Assembly (NCBI RefSeq): GCF_900102495.1
Contig: NZ_FMVQ01000012.1
Location: forward strand, 1 to 64,000
Length of the DNA stretch: 64,000 bases
Reading direction: 5' to 3'
Origin: Nitrosospira sp. Nl5
Lineage (GTDB): Bacteria > Pseudomonadota > Gammaproteobacteria > Burkholderiales > Nitrosomonadaceae
A program made the position numbers and the translations under genes. The notes beneath the pieces are model-generated. The model did no database searches, was not told the DNA's origin, and worked only from the letters and a program-made list of their open reading frames with translations. Positions within the stretch are counted from its first letter, which is position 1. Each line of letters begins with the position of its first letter. Shown piece by piece: positions 8,528 to 17,974 of the stretch.

Positions 8528-9212
8528 GATCCGCTTGCCGTAATTGAACGAGGTCGCAAGCCAGCGCGTGCAATGCGCGCCGCGCCGGGCGGCGGTCCGC
8601 CCTCAGGGCTGCGGACAACCGAAAGAAGTCATCCCGTTCGTCCACATCGAAACTCTGGGTCAGCATGGCGACGGACTGCCCGATCGCACGGCAACAGTCG
8701 GCAAGCGCAGCACCCAGACGGGCAGTGCTCCATGGCAACGCGCCCAGCATCGGCCACTGGCGGCAGCTGGCCATCAGCACCACGCCGCCATCCTCCGCCG
8801 GGATCAGGACGGTATCATGGCGCAGCAAGGCGTCATTCACTGCGTCATAGTCAGCTGCCGCGAGAGCAGGTGCATCACTGCCGATGTAAACCAGCCGTTT
8901 CATCCCCGCGTCGCGCAACGCCTGATCCAGCCCATTCAACCGTAGCCCCAGATTGCCCGCCGTTGCTTGCGGCAGTATTCGCACTTTCGGCTGCAACTGC
9001 GGTAAAAGAGTGCCGGCCCAGGCACAATCCGAAGGATGCGCCGGAGCGATTACCACTGGGCCGGGCCATTCGCATGCATCTTCCAGCGCACAGGCGAGCA
9101 GCGCCTCGGCGATGCGAGTTGCGATTTCCGGCCCCAGGGTAGCGGCTAACCGCTGCTTGCCGATACCCGATGACGGGCGCTTGCATACTAATACCAAGGC
9201 GGTCTCAATCAT
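8520..9212 (-). CDS. TIGR04282-type arsenosugar biosynthesis glycosyltransferase
   Basis: A nucleotidyl/glycosyltransferase-like protein of 230 residues with the GT-A-like fold signature of the TIGR04282 family (formerly rSAM/selenodomain-associated transferase 1). Visible marks are the N-terminal KRPSSGIGKQRLA segment, the central VYIGSDAPAL metal-site motif and the EDGGVVLMA segment. It is the first gene of the minus-strand cluster, with an 8-bp overlap into the TIGR04283-type gene. The pair commonly occurs together with ArsM. Its exact reaction is not established by sequence alone. Confidence 0.82.
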   Translation of the reverse strand: MIETALVLVCKRPSSGIGKQRLAATLGPEIATRIAEALLACALEDACEWPGPVVIAPAHPSDCAWAGTLLPQLQPKVRILPQATAGNLGLRLNGLDQALRDAGMKRLVYIGSDAPALAAADYDAVNDALLRHDTVLIPAEDGGVVLMASCRQWPMLGALPWSTARLGAALADCCRAIGQSVAMLTQSFDVDERDDFFRLSAALRADRRPARRALHALACDLVQLRQADHV

Positions 9213-9607
9213 GCCGTGCCTGTTGACTTAGCATATGTAAAACCTGCTTGACGGGAAGCACAAAATCTCATAACGCTTCGTTGCAATGACCTGATCATCT
9301 TCGAAACCGTGAAACCATATCGGATCACAGTAATAAAACCCGGGGAACGCTATTTCTTTACATCATAGACAGCATTTGTTCGTGAAGCACGGAAATTTTC
9401 GTTAAAACCTGAATCGCCCACCAACTGAATGGGGGAAATACCCGGCTTTTAAGATGCAGGATGTAGACCGGATGAAAGCCGGTATTTTAGGGGGGAGCAC
9501 GATTGAATTGATCTCGGCGGCCGCCGAGGTGACAGAATGGAGTTGTGTATCGTTCGACCGAGGAGCTACAACGGGTTTCAGCTTTGGCTGAATGGCAGCA
9601 AAGAGTT
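9213..9607. other. intergenic region between the asparagine-synthase-like gene and the arsenic cluster
   Basis: 395 bp with no convincing gene. A short open frame at 9402-9650 runs into the end of the next coding region and looks like a shadow. The stretch should hold the promoter of the arsenic cluster near 9212-9350, but I cannot identify confident -35/-10, ArsR or Pho sites. It also contains the inverted repeat at 9437-9487. Confidence 0.5.
9437..9487. terminator. large imperfect inverted repeat, candidate transcription boundary
   Basis: AATACCCGGCTTT at 9437-9449 pairs with AAAGCCGGTATTT at 9475-9487 with one bulged base and a 25-nt loop. It lies about 120 bp after the stop of the asparagine-synthase-like gene and about 225 bp before the arsenic cluster start, so it may end the exopolysaccharide transcript. 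The loop is long for a simple terminator and the T run is short, so the function is not certain. Confidence 0.4.
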
Positions 9608-11446
9608 CTACCGCTGCCTGTACCACTGCTCCAGCATCATTAGCACCCAAACCATGGTGCCATGGTAACCCGCATGTTCCCCCAGATGATGCCCAAGTAG
9701 CTTGTCAATAAAGTCGCCACGTATGATATTTCGCGACCTGAGGTCACTCAGACTATCCGAAGCCAGGGTCTGCAACGGTTTGTGATGCTGAAGCCATACG
9801 CCAAAAGGCAAGCCGAAGCCGTGTTTTTGCTTGGCAATAATCTCTTCCGGCAGAAACCCGCGCAACGCTTCCTTAAAGAAATAACGTAATTTTGTGCCTT
9901 TAAGCTTAAGCCGGGGTTCAAGCCGCAAGGAAAAAGCCACGATCTCATCGCTGATAAGGGGAAAAGCGACGTCCATTCCTGCCAACTCACAAGCTTTTGC
10001 CACTTTGGGCAAGTCGTTATCGGCAAGCGTAAATTTACGATCAAATGCAAGCATGCGGTTTATCAGGCTGCCGGCATCGGCCTGGTGATAGACTTCATCC
10101 AGGAGGGCAGCGGGATGACCGGCATTAACAGTCATCAGGAACTCCCGAGTGAAAACCTCTCCATGGCCGTAACGCTCCAGCAGATTATAGGTTTCGGTAC
10201 GCGCGGGCATCGCGATTGATGCCTGTTCGATATAACTGCGGGCCTTGCTTATCAAGGGCAAGGAAGCGCCGCCAGGAATGCCAAAAACCAGCGGCTCGAT
10301 AATACCTTTACGCATTACGGAGGGCATGTGCTCATAAAGAGAGAACAGGTGTTGCTTGGCGTAGCGTACGTTGCCGCCGAATAACTCGTCTCCCCCATCT
10401 CCACCCAGCATCCTGCTCAGGCCATCCGCTTTCGCCATGCGCGCGCAATAGAAAGCAGGTATGGCGGAAGCGTTCCCAAAAGGCTGATCGAAAATTGCTG
10501 CGACCTGGGGAATCGCAGAGACTATGTCATCGGGACTAACATAGTATTCATGATGCCGGGTAGAAAAATGCCGCGCCGCAATGCGCGCGTATTCCATTTC
10601 GTCATAACCCGAGGCATCGAAACCGATGGAGTAGGTACGGGCTGGCTGCCCACTTACCTCTCCCAATAGTCCCGCTATCGTCGAGCTGTCGGTTCCGCCG
10701 CTGAGAAAAGCGCCAACCTCCTCGCCTCCGATTGCTTCCCGCACGCTTGAATGCAATACATCCAGAAAATCGTGCTTAAGTTCCGGGAAGGAACGCACCT
10801 CGTGTTCCACGAATCGCATTTCCCAATATCTGCGGGTCTCCGCACGTCCCCTCCGATAGATCAAGTATTCGCCAGGCAGAAGACGTTTCTGGCCCTGATA
10901 AATCGTATCCGGGCCGGGCACCATATGAAAATAGACATAGTTGTATAAGCTCTGCGGGGCGATCTCGGGCCTTGTCCGCGGGTGCAAAATGATGGCATCG
11001 GCCGATGAGCCAAAAACGAGACCCTCTCCCGATATCTGAAAGGAAAGCGGGTGAATGCCCATACGGTCAATTGCCAAAATGGCCTCATTGCTCCCTTCAT
11101 CCAGAATGCAAAGGGAAAATGCACCGGTCAGGTTCGCGAAGATTTTCTCACCGCTCTCCCGCCAGTGGTCGGCCAGCGTTTTTGCCACGCCTTCTGCCCG
11201 CGCAAGCTGGGACAGGCGAGGCTCCCTAAAGCCGGCTCGCCCCCACAGCGCCACGAGCAACCCATCTTTTTGATAAAAATGTCTGCTATCGTCATTTGCC
11301 GAAATCGCCAAGGCACTGTTCCATCCAGCCAGCGACTGAATCTCGCCACCATCAAAACGAGCAAGCGGTCCAGCCATGCGTTGGACAAGCTGCAAATTCT
11401 CGGGGACGGAAGTGCCCACGCCTATCCATCCGCACAAACCGCTCAA
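9608..11446 (-). CDS. asparagine-synthase-like amidotransferase of the XrtA cluster
   Basis: Two-domain protein of about 612 residues. The N-terminal part is a class II glutamine amidotransferase-like domain; the C-terminal part is an ATP-pyrophosphatase synthetase with PP-loop GAFLSGGTDSS near residue 250 and GDGGDELFGG near 345. It resembles exosortase-A-associated asparagine synthase relatives thought to modify exopolysaccharide precursors. The frame opens with TTG at 11446 (AAGGAG 5 nt upstream), giving an N-terminus of Ser-Gly-Leu-Cys-Gly. A second TTG at 11437 would place the cysteine at position 2, as glutaminase activity requires. A nine-codon leader ORF ends on the first TTG. It is the last gene of the cluster. 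Confidence 0.83.
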   Translation of the reverse strand: MSGLCGWIGVGTSVPENLQLVQRMAGPLARFDGGEIQSLAGWNSALAISANDDSRHFYQKDGLLVALWGRAGFREPRLSQLARAEGVAKTLADHWRESGEKIFANLTGAFSLCILDEGSNEAILAIDRMGIHPLSFQISGEGLVFGSSADAIILHPRTRPEIAPQSLYNYVYFHMVPGPDTIYQGQKRLLPGEYLIYRRGRAETRRYWEMRFVEHEVRSFPELKHDFLDVLHSSVREAIGGEEVGAFLSGGTDSSTIAGLLGEVSGQPARTYSIGFDASGYDEMEYARIAARHFSTRHHEYYVSPDDIVSAIPQVAAIFDQPFGNASAIPAFYCARMAKADGLSRMLGGDGGDELFGGNVRYAKQHLFSLYEHMPSVMRKGIIEPLVFGIPGGASLPLISKARSYIEQASIAMPARTETYNLLERYGHGEVFTREFLMTVNAGHPAALLDEVYHQADAGSLINRMLAFDRKFTLADNDLPKVAKACELAGMDVAFPLISDEIVAFSLRLEPRLKLKGTKLRYFFKEALRGFLPEEIIAKQKHGFGLPFGVWLQHHKPLQTLASDSLSDLRSRNIIRGDFIDKLLGHHLGEHAGYHGTMVWVLMMLEQWYRQR

Positions 11447-11566
11447 AACAGCTCCTTCGTTTTACCAGACATGAATATCCTATTATTTTTGCCAAATAAC
11501 TATCTGACCCAAATGCATGGCCCTGGGATGCGCATGGGCAGCACCAGTAAACGGATGTTCCGTTTA

Positions 11567-12802
11567 CTAAACCAGCACTTCAATGGGGGGAGGATGACTG
11601 AGGAATGCGGTCGGGCTCGCCGTGAAGCCGTAGGCGCCGGACTGAAAGACAACTATCAAGTCCCCCGCCTCGGCCTTGCTCATTTCCATCTGGTCTGCCA
11701 GCAGATCCAGCGGAGTGCAGAGCGGCCCCACTACCGAAACAATTTCCCTGTCGTTGCCATGGACCTTGTTACCGACAACGACAGGATAATTTTTACGGAT
11801 TACCTGGCCAAAATTTCCGGAAGCGGCGAGATGATGATGCAGGCCGCCATCCGTCACCAGGAACACCTGCCCCCTCGACTTCTTACGCTCCAGCACCCGG
11901 CACACATAGATCCCGGCCTCAGCTATCAAATACCGGCCAAGTTCGATTACCAACCGCGCCTCGGGGAGTTCCCGCTTTGCTTCAGGTAACAGGCGCTGCA
12001 AGTTTTGACCCACAGCTGCCATATCCAAAGCCTCGTCACCTGGAAAATAAGGAACTCCGAAGCCGCCGCCGATATTCAGCAAGCGAACCGCGCCAGGTGC
12101 ATAGCGAGCAAGGGAGATGCCAAGTCGCAGCGTTTTTTCATGGGACTCCTGGATGGCCGCTACCTTCAGGTTCTGAGAACCGCTGAAGATGTGGAATCCC
12201 TCAAAATCGAGTCCCAGTTTACCGATCCGGTTAAGCATGGCGGGAACGCGCTCGGCATCCACCCCAAACTGCTTTGGTCCTCCGCCCATTTTCATGCCGG
12301 AGGATTTGAGCTCGAAATCAGGGTTGACTCTAACCGCCACTTTCGGACGGATGCCAAGGTGAGTACCCAGACTGGCGATACGTTCCATTTCCTGCTCGGA
12401 TTCCATGTTCAGGACAATCCCGGCGGCAATTGCGCAGGAGAGTTCATCATCGCCTTTTCCCGGCCCGGCGAAGCTGACCAGTCCCGCGGGCATTGGCGTG
12501 TCGAGGGCAATCCTCATTTCGCCTCCTGACGCCACATCGATTCCATCCACCAAGCCGGACAGGTGCTGCACGACCGCAGGCATCGGATTCGCTTTCATGG
12601 CATAGTGAAGGTGGACCTCGGTTGGCAGATGCTGGCGCAGAAAGGCAACCCGCTCGGTTATCTGCTGCCGGTCGTATGCATAGAACGGTGTTCTGCCTAC
12701 CCGTTGCGCCAGTCGCATGAGGGACAAACCGCCAATCTGGAGGCAGTTGTCCTGAATCGGAAATTGAATCATGGAAGCATGCTTGGGGCGTGTATTGCTC
12801 AT
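11567..12802 (-). CDS. PLP-dependent decarboxylase, exosortase A system-associated (TIGR03099 type)
   Basis: Fold-type III PLP enzyme related to diaminopimelate/ornithine decarboxylases, 411 residues. The PLP lysine is in HYAMKANP near residue 70; the glycine-rich phosphate-binding segment is LNIGGGFGVPY near 240, and the C-terminal catalytic tyrosine is in FQSGAYGF. The adjoining ligase gene and the PrsK/PrsR genes identify it as the TIGR03099 type. The start overlaps the ligase gene by 4 bp (ATGA). It probably makes an amine precursor for an exopolysaccharide or lipid-linked product; the substrate is unknown. Confidence 0.88.
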   Translation of the reverse strand: MSNTRPKHASMIQFPIQDNCLQIGGLSLMRLAQRVGRTPFYAYDRQQITERVAFLRQHLPTEVHLHYAMKANPMPAVVQHLSGLVDGIDVASGGEMRIALDTPMPAGLVSFAGPGKGDDELSCAIAAGIVLNMESEQEMERIASLGTHLGIRPKVAVRVNPDFELKSSGMKMGGGPKQFGVDAERVPAMLNRIGKLGLDFEGFHIFSGSQNLKVAAIQESHEKTLRLGISLARYAPGAVRLLNIGGGFGVPYFPGDEALDMAAVGQNLQRLLPEAKRELPEARLVIELGRYLIAEAGIYVCRVLERKKSRGQVFLVTDGGLHHHLAASGNFGQVIRKNYPVVVGNKVHGNDREIVSVVGPLCTPLDLLADQMEMSKAEAGDLIVVFQSGAYGFTASPTAFLSHPPPIEVLV

Positions 12803-14385
12803 GCGCTCCCTTCCGGGAAGGTATTTTGCAACTCCTGGGCGAGCAGTTTACGGTCAATCTTGCCATTGGGATTGCGCGGCAAATTGCCTTCCCTGAACTC
12901 GATCCGGCTGGGCAGCATGAAAGCCGGGAGATGGAGCTTGCATGCTGCCAGCAATGCATCATGATCAACCCTCGCGCATTCCCGCGGCGTTACGATCACG
13001 ACGATGGCCTGACCCAATACCGGATGAGGTATTCCGATGGCGGCGGCTTCTCCCACCAGTGCCGTGGCATAAATCACTTCTTCGACTTCGGTGGGACTGA
13101 CACGATAACCCGATGTCTTGATCATTTCATCGCGGCGGCCGATAAAATACAGGAAGCCTTCTTCATCCATGCGCACCGTATCCCCCGACCACACCGCCAT
13201 TTCCGGTATGGTTAACCCGGGCTGGCGGGAAGGAACGGGTTTAAAACGTTCCGCCGTTTTTTCCCGGTCATTCCAGTACCCCATGGAAACCAGCGCCCCG
13301 CGATGCACCAGCTCTCCCGGCTCGCCGACTGCGCAGAGTGAGCCATCTTCCCGCAACACCAGCACTTCGGCATTGGGGATGGCCTTGCCTATGGAGTCAG
13401 GGCGGTCGTTCACTTGCTCCGGTGGTAAAAAGGTCGAGCGAAACGCTTCGGTGAGACCATACATCAGAAATATCCTGGTGTTGGAAAATGTACTGCGCAG
13501 CAAATCGAGAGTCGCCCGAGGCATTGCCCCACCGGAATTTGTAATATAACGCAATGAAATATTTCCTGGCCATTTCAACTGCGCCAGTTGAATCCACAGG
13601 GGAGGCACAGCGGCAAGACCGGTAATGCTCTCCTTCTCCACGGTATCGATGATATCCCGCGGCAGCAGATAATTCATCAGGACGCCCGTGGCCCCAACAT
13701 GAAAGGCCGTGGTAAGTTGGCTGAGTCCGTAGTCAAAACTCAGCGGCAATACCGACAAAATCCGGTCATCGGGTCTGTTTTCCAAGTATTGCGCAACGCT
13801 TGTCGCTCCCGCGACCAGGTTGCGGTGGGAAAGGACCACGCCCTTTGGCTTCCCGGTGCTGCCGGATGTGTACAGGATCGCGGCCATATCGCTGTCGATA
13901 CTATGGTGCGCGGTGACGCGTTCCCTCTTGGAAAGGGCGTTGTCCCAACTGATGACATTCAGGCCGGAAATGACCGGCAGAGTCTCAGCCGGGTTGACCA
14001 CCATCACCGTATGCAGATCATGGCACTGCGGCAGAACCGCTATCAGTAATTTCAACCGGTCGGCTGAAGTCACCAAGATCCTAACATTGCAATCGCGCAA
14101 AATATAGGCCACTTGTTCTGACTTGAGAATAGGATTGACAGGTACGAACACGCCCCCGGCGGTTGTGGCGCCAAACAGGGCTGTAACCGCCTCCGCCCGC
14201 TTTTCCAGATAAACCGCGACGCGCTCACTCCGGTCAAGCCCTAAAGCAAGCATGGCCGTCCCTACTGACTCGATCTCCTCCGCCAAGGCAGCGTAGGAGA
14301 TTCGATTTCCCTGATACACCAACGCGTCCTTGTCTGAAAAACGATCAGCGGAGGTGAAAATGAGCTTATGAATAAGATCTGACAC
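12799..14385 (-). CDS. acyl-CoA ligase (AMP-forming), exosortase A system-associated (TIGR03098 type)
   Basis: Adenylate-forming enzyme of 528 residues. It has the P-loop YTSGSTGKPKG near residue 175, the A5-like MYGLTEA near 310, the A7 segment WSGDTVRMDEEG near 400 and the C-terminal lysine motif PRNPNGKIDR. It activates a carboxylic or amino acid as an adenylate for transfer to a thiol. The 4-bp overlap with the downstream decarboxylase gene and its position after prsR place it in the XrtA exopolysaccharide set. No acyl carrier protein gene is visible nearby. Confidence 0.88.
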   Translation of the reverse strand: MSDLIHKLIFTSADRFSDKDALVYQGNRISYAALAEEIESVGTAMLALGLDRSERVAVYLEKRAEAVTALFGATTAGGVFVPVNPILKSEQVAYILRDCNVRILVTSADRLKLLIAVLPQCHDLHTVMVVNPAETLPVISGLNVISWDNALSKRERVTAHHSIDSDMAAILYTSGSTGKPKGVVLSHRNLVAGATSVAQYLENRPDDRILSVLPLSFDYGLSQLTTAFHVGATGVLMNYLLPRDIIDTVEKESITGLAAVPPLWIQLAQLKWPGNISLRYITNSGGAMPRATLDLLRSTFSNTRIFLMYGLTEAFRSTFLPPEQVNDRPDSIGKAIPNAEVLVLREDGSLCAVGEPGELVHRGALVSMGYWNDREKTAERFKPVPSRQPGLTIPEMAVWSGDTVRMDEEGFLYFIGRRDEMIKTSGYRVSPTEVEEVIYATALVGEAAAIGIPHPVLGQAIVVIVTPRECARVDHDALLAACKLHLPAFMLPSRIEFREGNLPRNPNGKIDRKLLAQELQNTFPEGSA

Positions 14386-14443
14386 GAAATACTACCTATT
14401 AAATAGTCATCAGGGATGAATAAGCCGGTCGCCGGAAAGCATC

Positions 14444-15802
14444 TTATTTTAGCCCATGCCGATTCATTAGATCATAAATTGTAGGACGGCTTACGCCCAG
14501 TAACTCAGCTGCCTTCACAACATTCCCGTCTACTCGCGCCAGCGCTTTCATCAAGGCATCACATTCCGCTTTATCCCGTATCTGCCGGAGGTTAATGGGT
14601 TCCGCCGAAGCAGTTGAAGCTTGTAGCCCGAGGTCTTCCGCGGTGATAAGGGGACCATCCGCCATGATAACGGCGCGCTTGATACAGTTCTCCATTTCTC
14701 GTACATTGCCCGGCCAGGAATGATTTTCAATCGCAGAGAGCGCCTCCTGAGTAAAATTCAGCGAGGAACGCCGTTCCTGGACGGAGAATTTGTTCTTGAA
14801 GTGATGTGCCAGGAGCGCAGCGTCGCCCGCCCGCTCTCGCAGGGGGGGAATGGTGATCACGATTTCGCTCAGGCGATAATAAAGGTCTTCACGAAAACGT
14901 CCTTCCTCGATCAGTTTTTTCAGATTCTGGTGTGTTGCACATACGATGCGCACATCCACTGGGATCTCCCTTCGGCCCCCGATTCTTTCAATTACCCTTT
15001 CCTGCAAGAAGCGAAGAAGTTTCGCCTGTAGCGGCATCGGCAAATCACCCACCTCATCAAGGAAAAAAGTTCCCTCATCGGCGAGTTCAATCTTGCCCAG
15101 AGTCTGTTTTGCCGCTCCAGTATACGCTCCCTTCTCGTAGCCAAATAACTCGCTCTCTAAAAGCGATTCGGGAATCGCTGCGCAGTTGATTGCCATAAAG
15201 CGCTTCCCTTGCCTGGCGCTCGATTGATGGAGAGTTCTTGCCAGAATTTCCTTACCTGTACCACTCTCGCCAAGCAGTATTACCGTCGCGTCTGATGGGG
15301 CGACTTTCTCTACGCTACGGCATACCTTGATCAGTCCGGGGTCACGCGTGACAATTCCGCTAACGAGCGAGGGGGCCTGGGTTTGCAATAGCCGGCGGTT
15401 CTCCTGCTGCAATGCATGCAGGTAAAATGCTCTCTCCACCACTAAGCCCAGCATCTCCGGATCAAAAGGCTTTTGATGAAAATCGTAGGCCCCCATATCG
15501 ATCGCCTTTAACGCGTTCCCATGGTCCTGGTTGCCCGTAAGAACGATCAACTTGGTATCCGGTGCGAGCTCAAGTATCTGTTCCAAGGTGGCCAGACCTT
15601 CCGAAGCGCCATCTGGATCAGGTGGAAGCCCCAGATCCATAGTGATGACCGCCGGCTCATGCCGCCTGACCAGGGTCAGTGCGCTTTCACGGTCCCGTGC
15701 CACCAATACTTCATAAGCGTCAAAGCTCCAGCGCAACTGTTTCTGCAACCCGGGGTCGTCTTCGATGATTAGCAGATTTTTTTTATCCTGACTCACTTGC
15801 AT
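14444..15802 (-). CDS. prsR: PEP-CTERM-box response regulator PrsR
   Basis: Sigma-54-dependent response regulator of 452 residues. Residues 1-125 form a receiver with IIEDD acid pair, phospho-acceptor in ITMDLGLP and the conserved lysine in HQKPF. Residues about 150-380 form an AAA+ domain with Walker A GESGTGKE and a GAYTGA sigma-54 contact loop (usual form GAFTGA). A Fis-type helix-turn-helix ends the protein (VVKAAELLGVSRPTIYDLM). It matches the TIGR02915 type. The sensor kinase gene prsK is 65 bp upstream. It is expected to activate genes of the exosortase/PEP-CTERM system from -24/-12 promoters. Confidence 0.93.
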   Translation of the reverse strand: MQVSQDKKNLLIIEDDPGLQKQLRWSFDAYEVLVARDRESALTLVRRHEPAVITMDLGLPPDPDGASEGLATLEQILELAPDTKLIVLTGNQDHGNALKAIDMGAYDFHQKPFDPEMLGLVVERAFYLHALQQENRRLLQTQAPSLVSGIVTRDPGLIKVCRSVEKVAPSDATVILLGESGTGKEILARTLHQSSARQGKRFMAINCAAIPESLLESELFGYEKGAYTGAAKQTLGKIELADEGTFFLDEVGDLPMPLQAKLLRFLQERVIERIGGRREIPVDVRIVCATHQNLKKLIEEGRFREDLYYRLSEIVITIPPLRERAGDAALLAHHFKNKFSVQERRSSLNFTQEALSAIENHSWPGNVREMENCIKRAVIMADGPLITAEDLGLQASTASAEPINLRQIRDKAECDALMKALARVDGNVVKAAELLGVSRPTIYDLMNRHGLK

Positions 15803-15867
15803 TCCCTTTTCTTGGCTTACTTGGATATGGATTAATCCGGATTAACTTAGCCTGAACGATTTCAACC

Positions 15868-17952
15868 TCAGGTAACAGCTTCAACAGCACGGTCACTTTG
15901 ATAAAGAGGCAGGATTACACGAAAAATCGTCCCGTCCGCCTCGCTACTGGTAACCTCCAGTTCCCCGCCTAGTTCACACACATATTCCCTGCTTTCAAAC
16001 ACGCCTATCCCCATACCTGCCGATTTGGTTGTTTCGAAAGGCTTGAATAGCCTCTCACGGATAAACTCTTCGCTCATGCCGTGCCCGGTATCCTTGATTT
16101 CCACTATTGCGAAACCTTTCTCTCCTTCCAGCCGGACGCGGACCTGCCCGTCTCGGGAGGTCGCCTCTATCGCATTCTGAATGAGGTGGCCCATGACACG
16201 CTCGAGACGCGACGAATTGGCATATACAGCGAGGCCTGGGTCCAATATTTCGAGGATTGGCCTTGGTTCGACAACGGATTTACTCTTTACCGCCTCCTGT
16301 AATAACTGGGCTATGAAAATGGGAGCTGGCTTTTCCGATGCATCACCACCGCTTAATTTCTCTAAAAGTCGTTTCATCTTTTGAACGGAGAGATACACTG
16401 TTTCAACCATGTCCCGCTGAAAATCCGGATTCTTTTTATGCTTTTCTGCGTTGGAAAGCAAGAGCGATAACTGGGATACCAGGTTTTTCAAGTCATGCAC
16501 GACAAAGGTTGACATGCGGTTAAATGATTCAAACTGGCGCGCCACCAGAAGCGCGTTGGCCGCTTCATATTGCGCAAGGTAACTTGCCGCCTGGTTACCA
16601 GCCACTTTAAGCAGATCACTCACCTCCCAATTCAGCTTTACTTTGCTTCTGGGCTGCGCCAGCACCGCAAAACCAAATAACTTCCGGTGCTGAATCAGCG
16701 GTACCACCAGCCAGGCTTTGGGGATGGCTTGCAACCATTGGGGCAGCGTGACCGCTGAGTATTTTTCGGGATTTGCCGCATATTCCTGCAGATCTATTAC
16801 CCATTCCTTATGCTCCAGGAACTTGCAAAAGGGGCTGTTAACGGCTTCAAACCCAGCCGCCGAAGGCATGTTCCAATGTGCTACAGGTTCGCAGTTACCC
16901 GATTCCCGGCTAATCCACAGATGCCCGCCGGGGCTCTCCACCAGTTGCGCCAAAGCCTGAATGACGCGCTCTCCCAAGCCGTGCTCCCCCTCTGAAAGTG
17001 AAAGGGTACGCGTAAAACGCAGCCATTCTTCGCGATAGTCATAGTTGTAGCTAAAGAAATGCTTACTGATAGAGACTCTGAGCCAAGAGCGCAAAGTACC
17101 AGAGAACAGCATGGCCAATAAAAGGACCACGGCACCGAACAGGAAAGTCACCTGCATGACCGTGCCCCAGCTTCCGCCAAAAAAACGGAGATAGTAGCCG
17201 GCGGCAGCCATCGTCAGTAAATACATGGCGGCACCGAACAAGGCGGCCGAATAGAAGAGAATATGGCGCGATACAGTGATACCCAACGACCATTGAGGAT
17301 TACGCGCGGCTGACACGGCAATAAGCGGAATAATCAACGCATTAATTATCCCGCGTGCCGTCCAGATCTCCGGGTTTATGTGCCTGAGGAGAAGGGCGTC
17401 ACTGTATAGGTAGAAATCATAAGCAAAGATTCCACCTATACCAAGGCAGGCGAATTTTATTCCCCAGCGCTGCTTGATTGGCGTGTTCCTGTAAAGCTGC
17501 TCCACCAAAACCATGCCAACGATTGCCATTGCCAGGCTTCCGACAATGCTATTCATAAAATCCGTGGTTTTACGGGCCAAAAAGTCGAGATTCCCGTGCG
17601 CATGGACGGCAACGGCAAGGCATGCAATGTACAGCATCGCGATAGCCACTACGGCCGGCCTGACTCTTAGTGCCGAAGACGAGCCGTCACGGTAAGGCCC
17701 CAGCAACATTATGAGAAAAGCGGACCAACCTGCATTTCTGAGGATTTCCAGAACATCCGTGAGGAGCGAGAGGTGAGAGGCCTGAGTAGCCTGATAAGCA
17801 AGCGTTGCTGCCCAAAGTGCGGATAACAGGCAAGCGACGGGTAGCACTACTCCGTGCAGACGGCCCCGCCAACTCGTCAACAAAAATACGGTTAAAAGAC
17901 AATGCGCGACGGCGGCCATGGTGTAGCTGGCTGTCGCGATGCTTGTCAGCAT
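15868..17952 (-). CDS. prsK: XrtA/PEP-CTERM system histidine kinase PrsK
   Basis: Membrane sensor kinase of 694 residues. The N-terminal 300 residues contain about eight to ten hydrophobic helices, followed by a GAF-like region (about 310-460). The phospho-accepting histidine is in FVVHDLKNLVSQL near residue 485, and the ATPase domain has IQNAIEAT (N box) and KDTGHGMS (G1 box). This architecture matches TIGR02916. It is the partner of PrsR encoded directly downstream and lies 22 bp after the sugar transferase gene. The signal sensed is not known. Confidence 0.93.
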   Translation of the reverse strand: MLTSIATASYTMAAVAHCLLTVFLLTSWRGRLHGVVLPVACLLSALWAATLAYQATQASHLSLLTDVLEILRNAGWSAFLIMLLGPYRDGSSSALRVRPAVVAIAMLYIACLAVAVHAHGNLDFLARKTTDFMNSIVGSLAMAIVGMVLVEQLYRNTPIKQRWGIKFACLGIGGIFAYDFYLYSDALLLRHINPEIWTARGIINALIIPLIAVSAARNPQWSLGITVSRHILFYSAALFGAAMYLLTMAAAGYYLRFFGGSWGTVMQVTFLFGAVVLLLAMLFSGTLRSWLRVSISKHFFSYNYDYREEWLRFTRTLSLSEGEHGLGERVIQALAQLVESPGGHLWISRESGNCEPVAHWNMPSAAGFEAVNSPFCKFLEHKEWVIDLQEYAANPEKYSAVTLPQWLQAIPKAWLVVPLIQHRKLFGFAVLAQPRSKVKLNWEVSDLLKVAGNQAASYLAQYEAANALLVARQFESFNRMSTFVVHDLKNLVSQLSLLLSNAEKHKKNPDFQRDMVETVYLSVQKMKRLLEKLSGGDASEKPAPIFIAQLLQEAVKSKSVVEPRPILEILDPGLAVYANSSRLERVMGHLIQNAIEATSRDGQVRVRLEGEKGFAIVEIKDTGHGMSEEFIRERLFKPFETTKSAGMGIGVFESREYVCELGGELEVTSSEADGTIFRVILPLYQSDRAVEAVT

Positions 17953-17974
17953 GGCGTGCGGCAGCGCCCGGAGG

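Noticed and set aside
11051-11989. Long plus-strand open frame of 312 codons
   Set aside because: It lies antisense to the asparagine-synthase-like and decarboxylase genes, whose motifs are clear; the frame has no family features.
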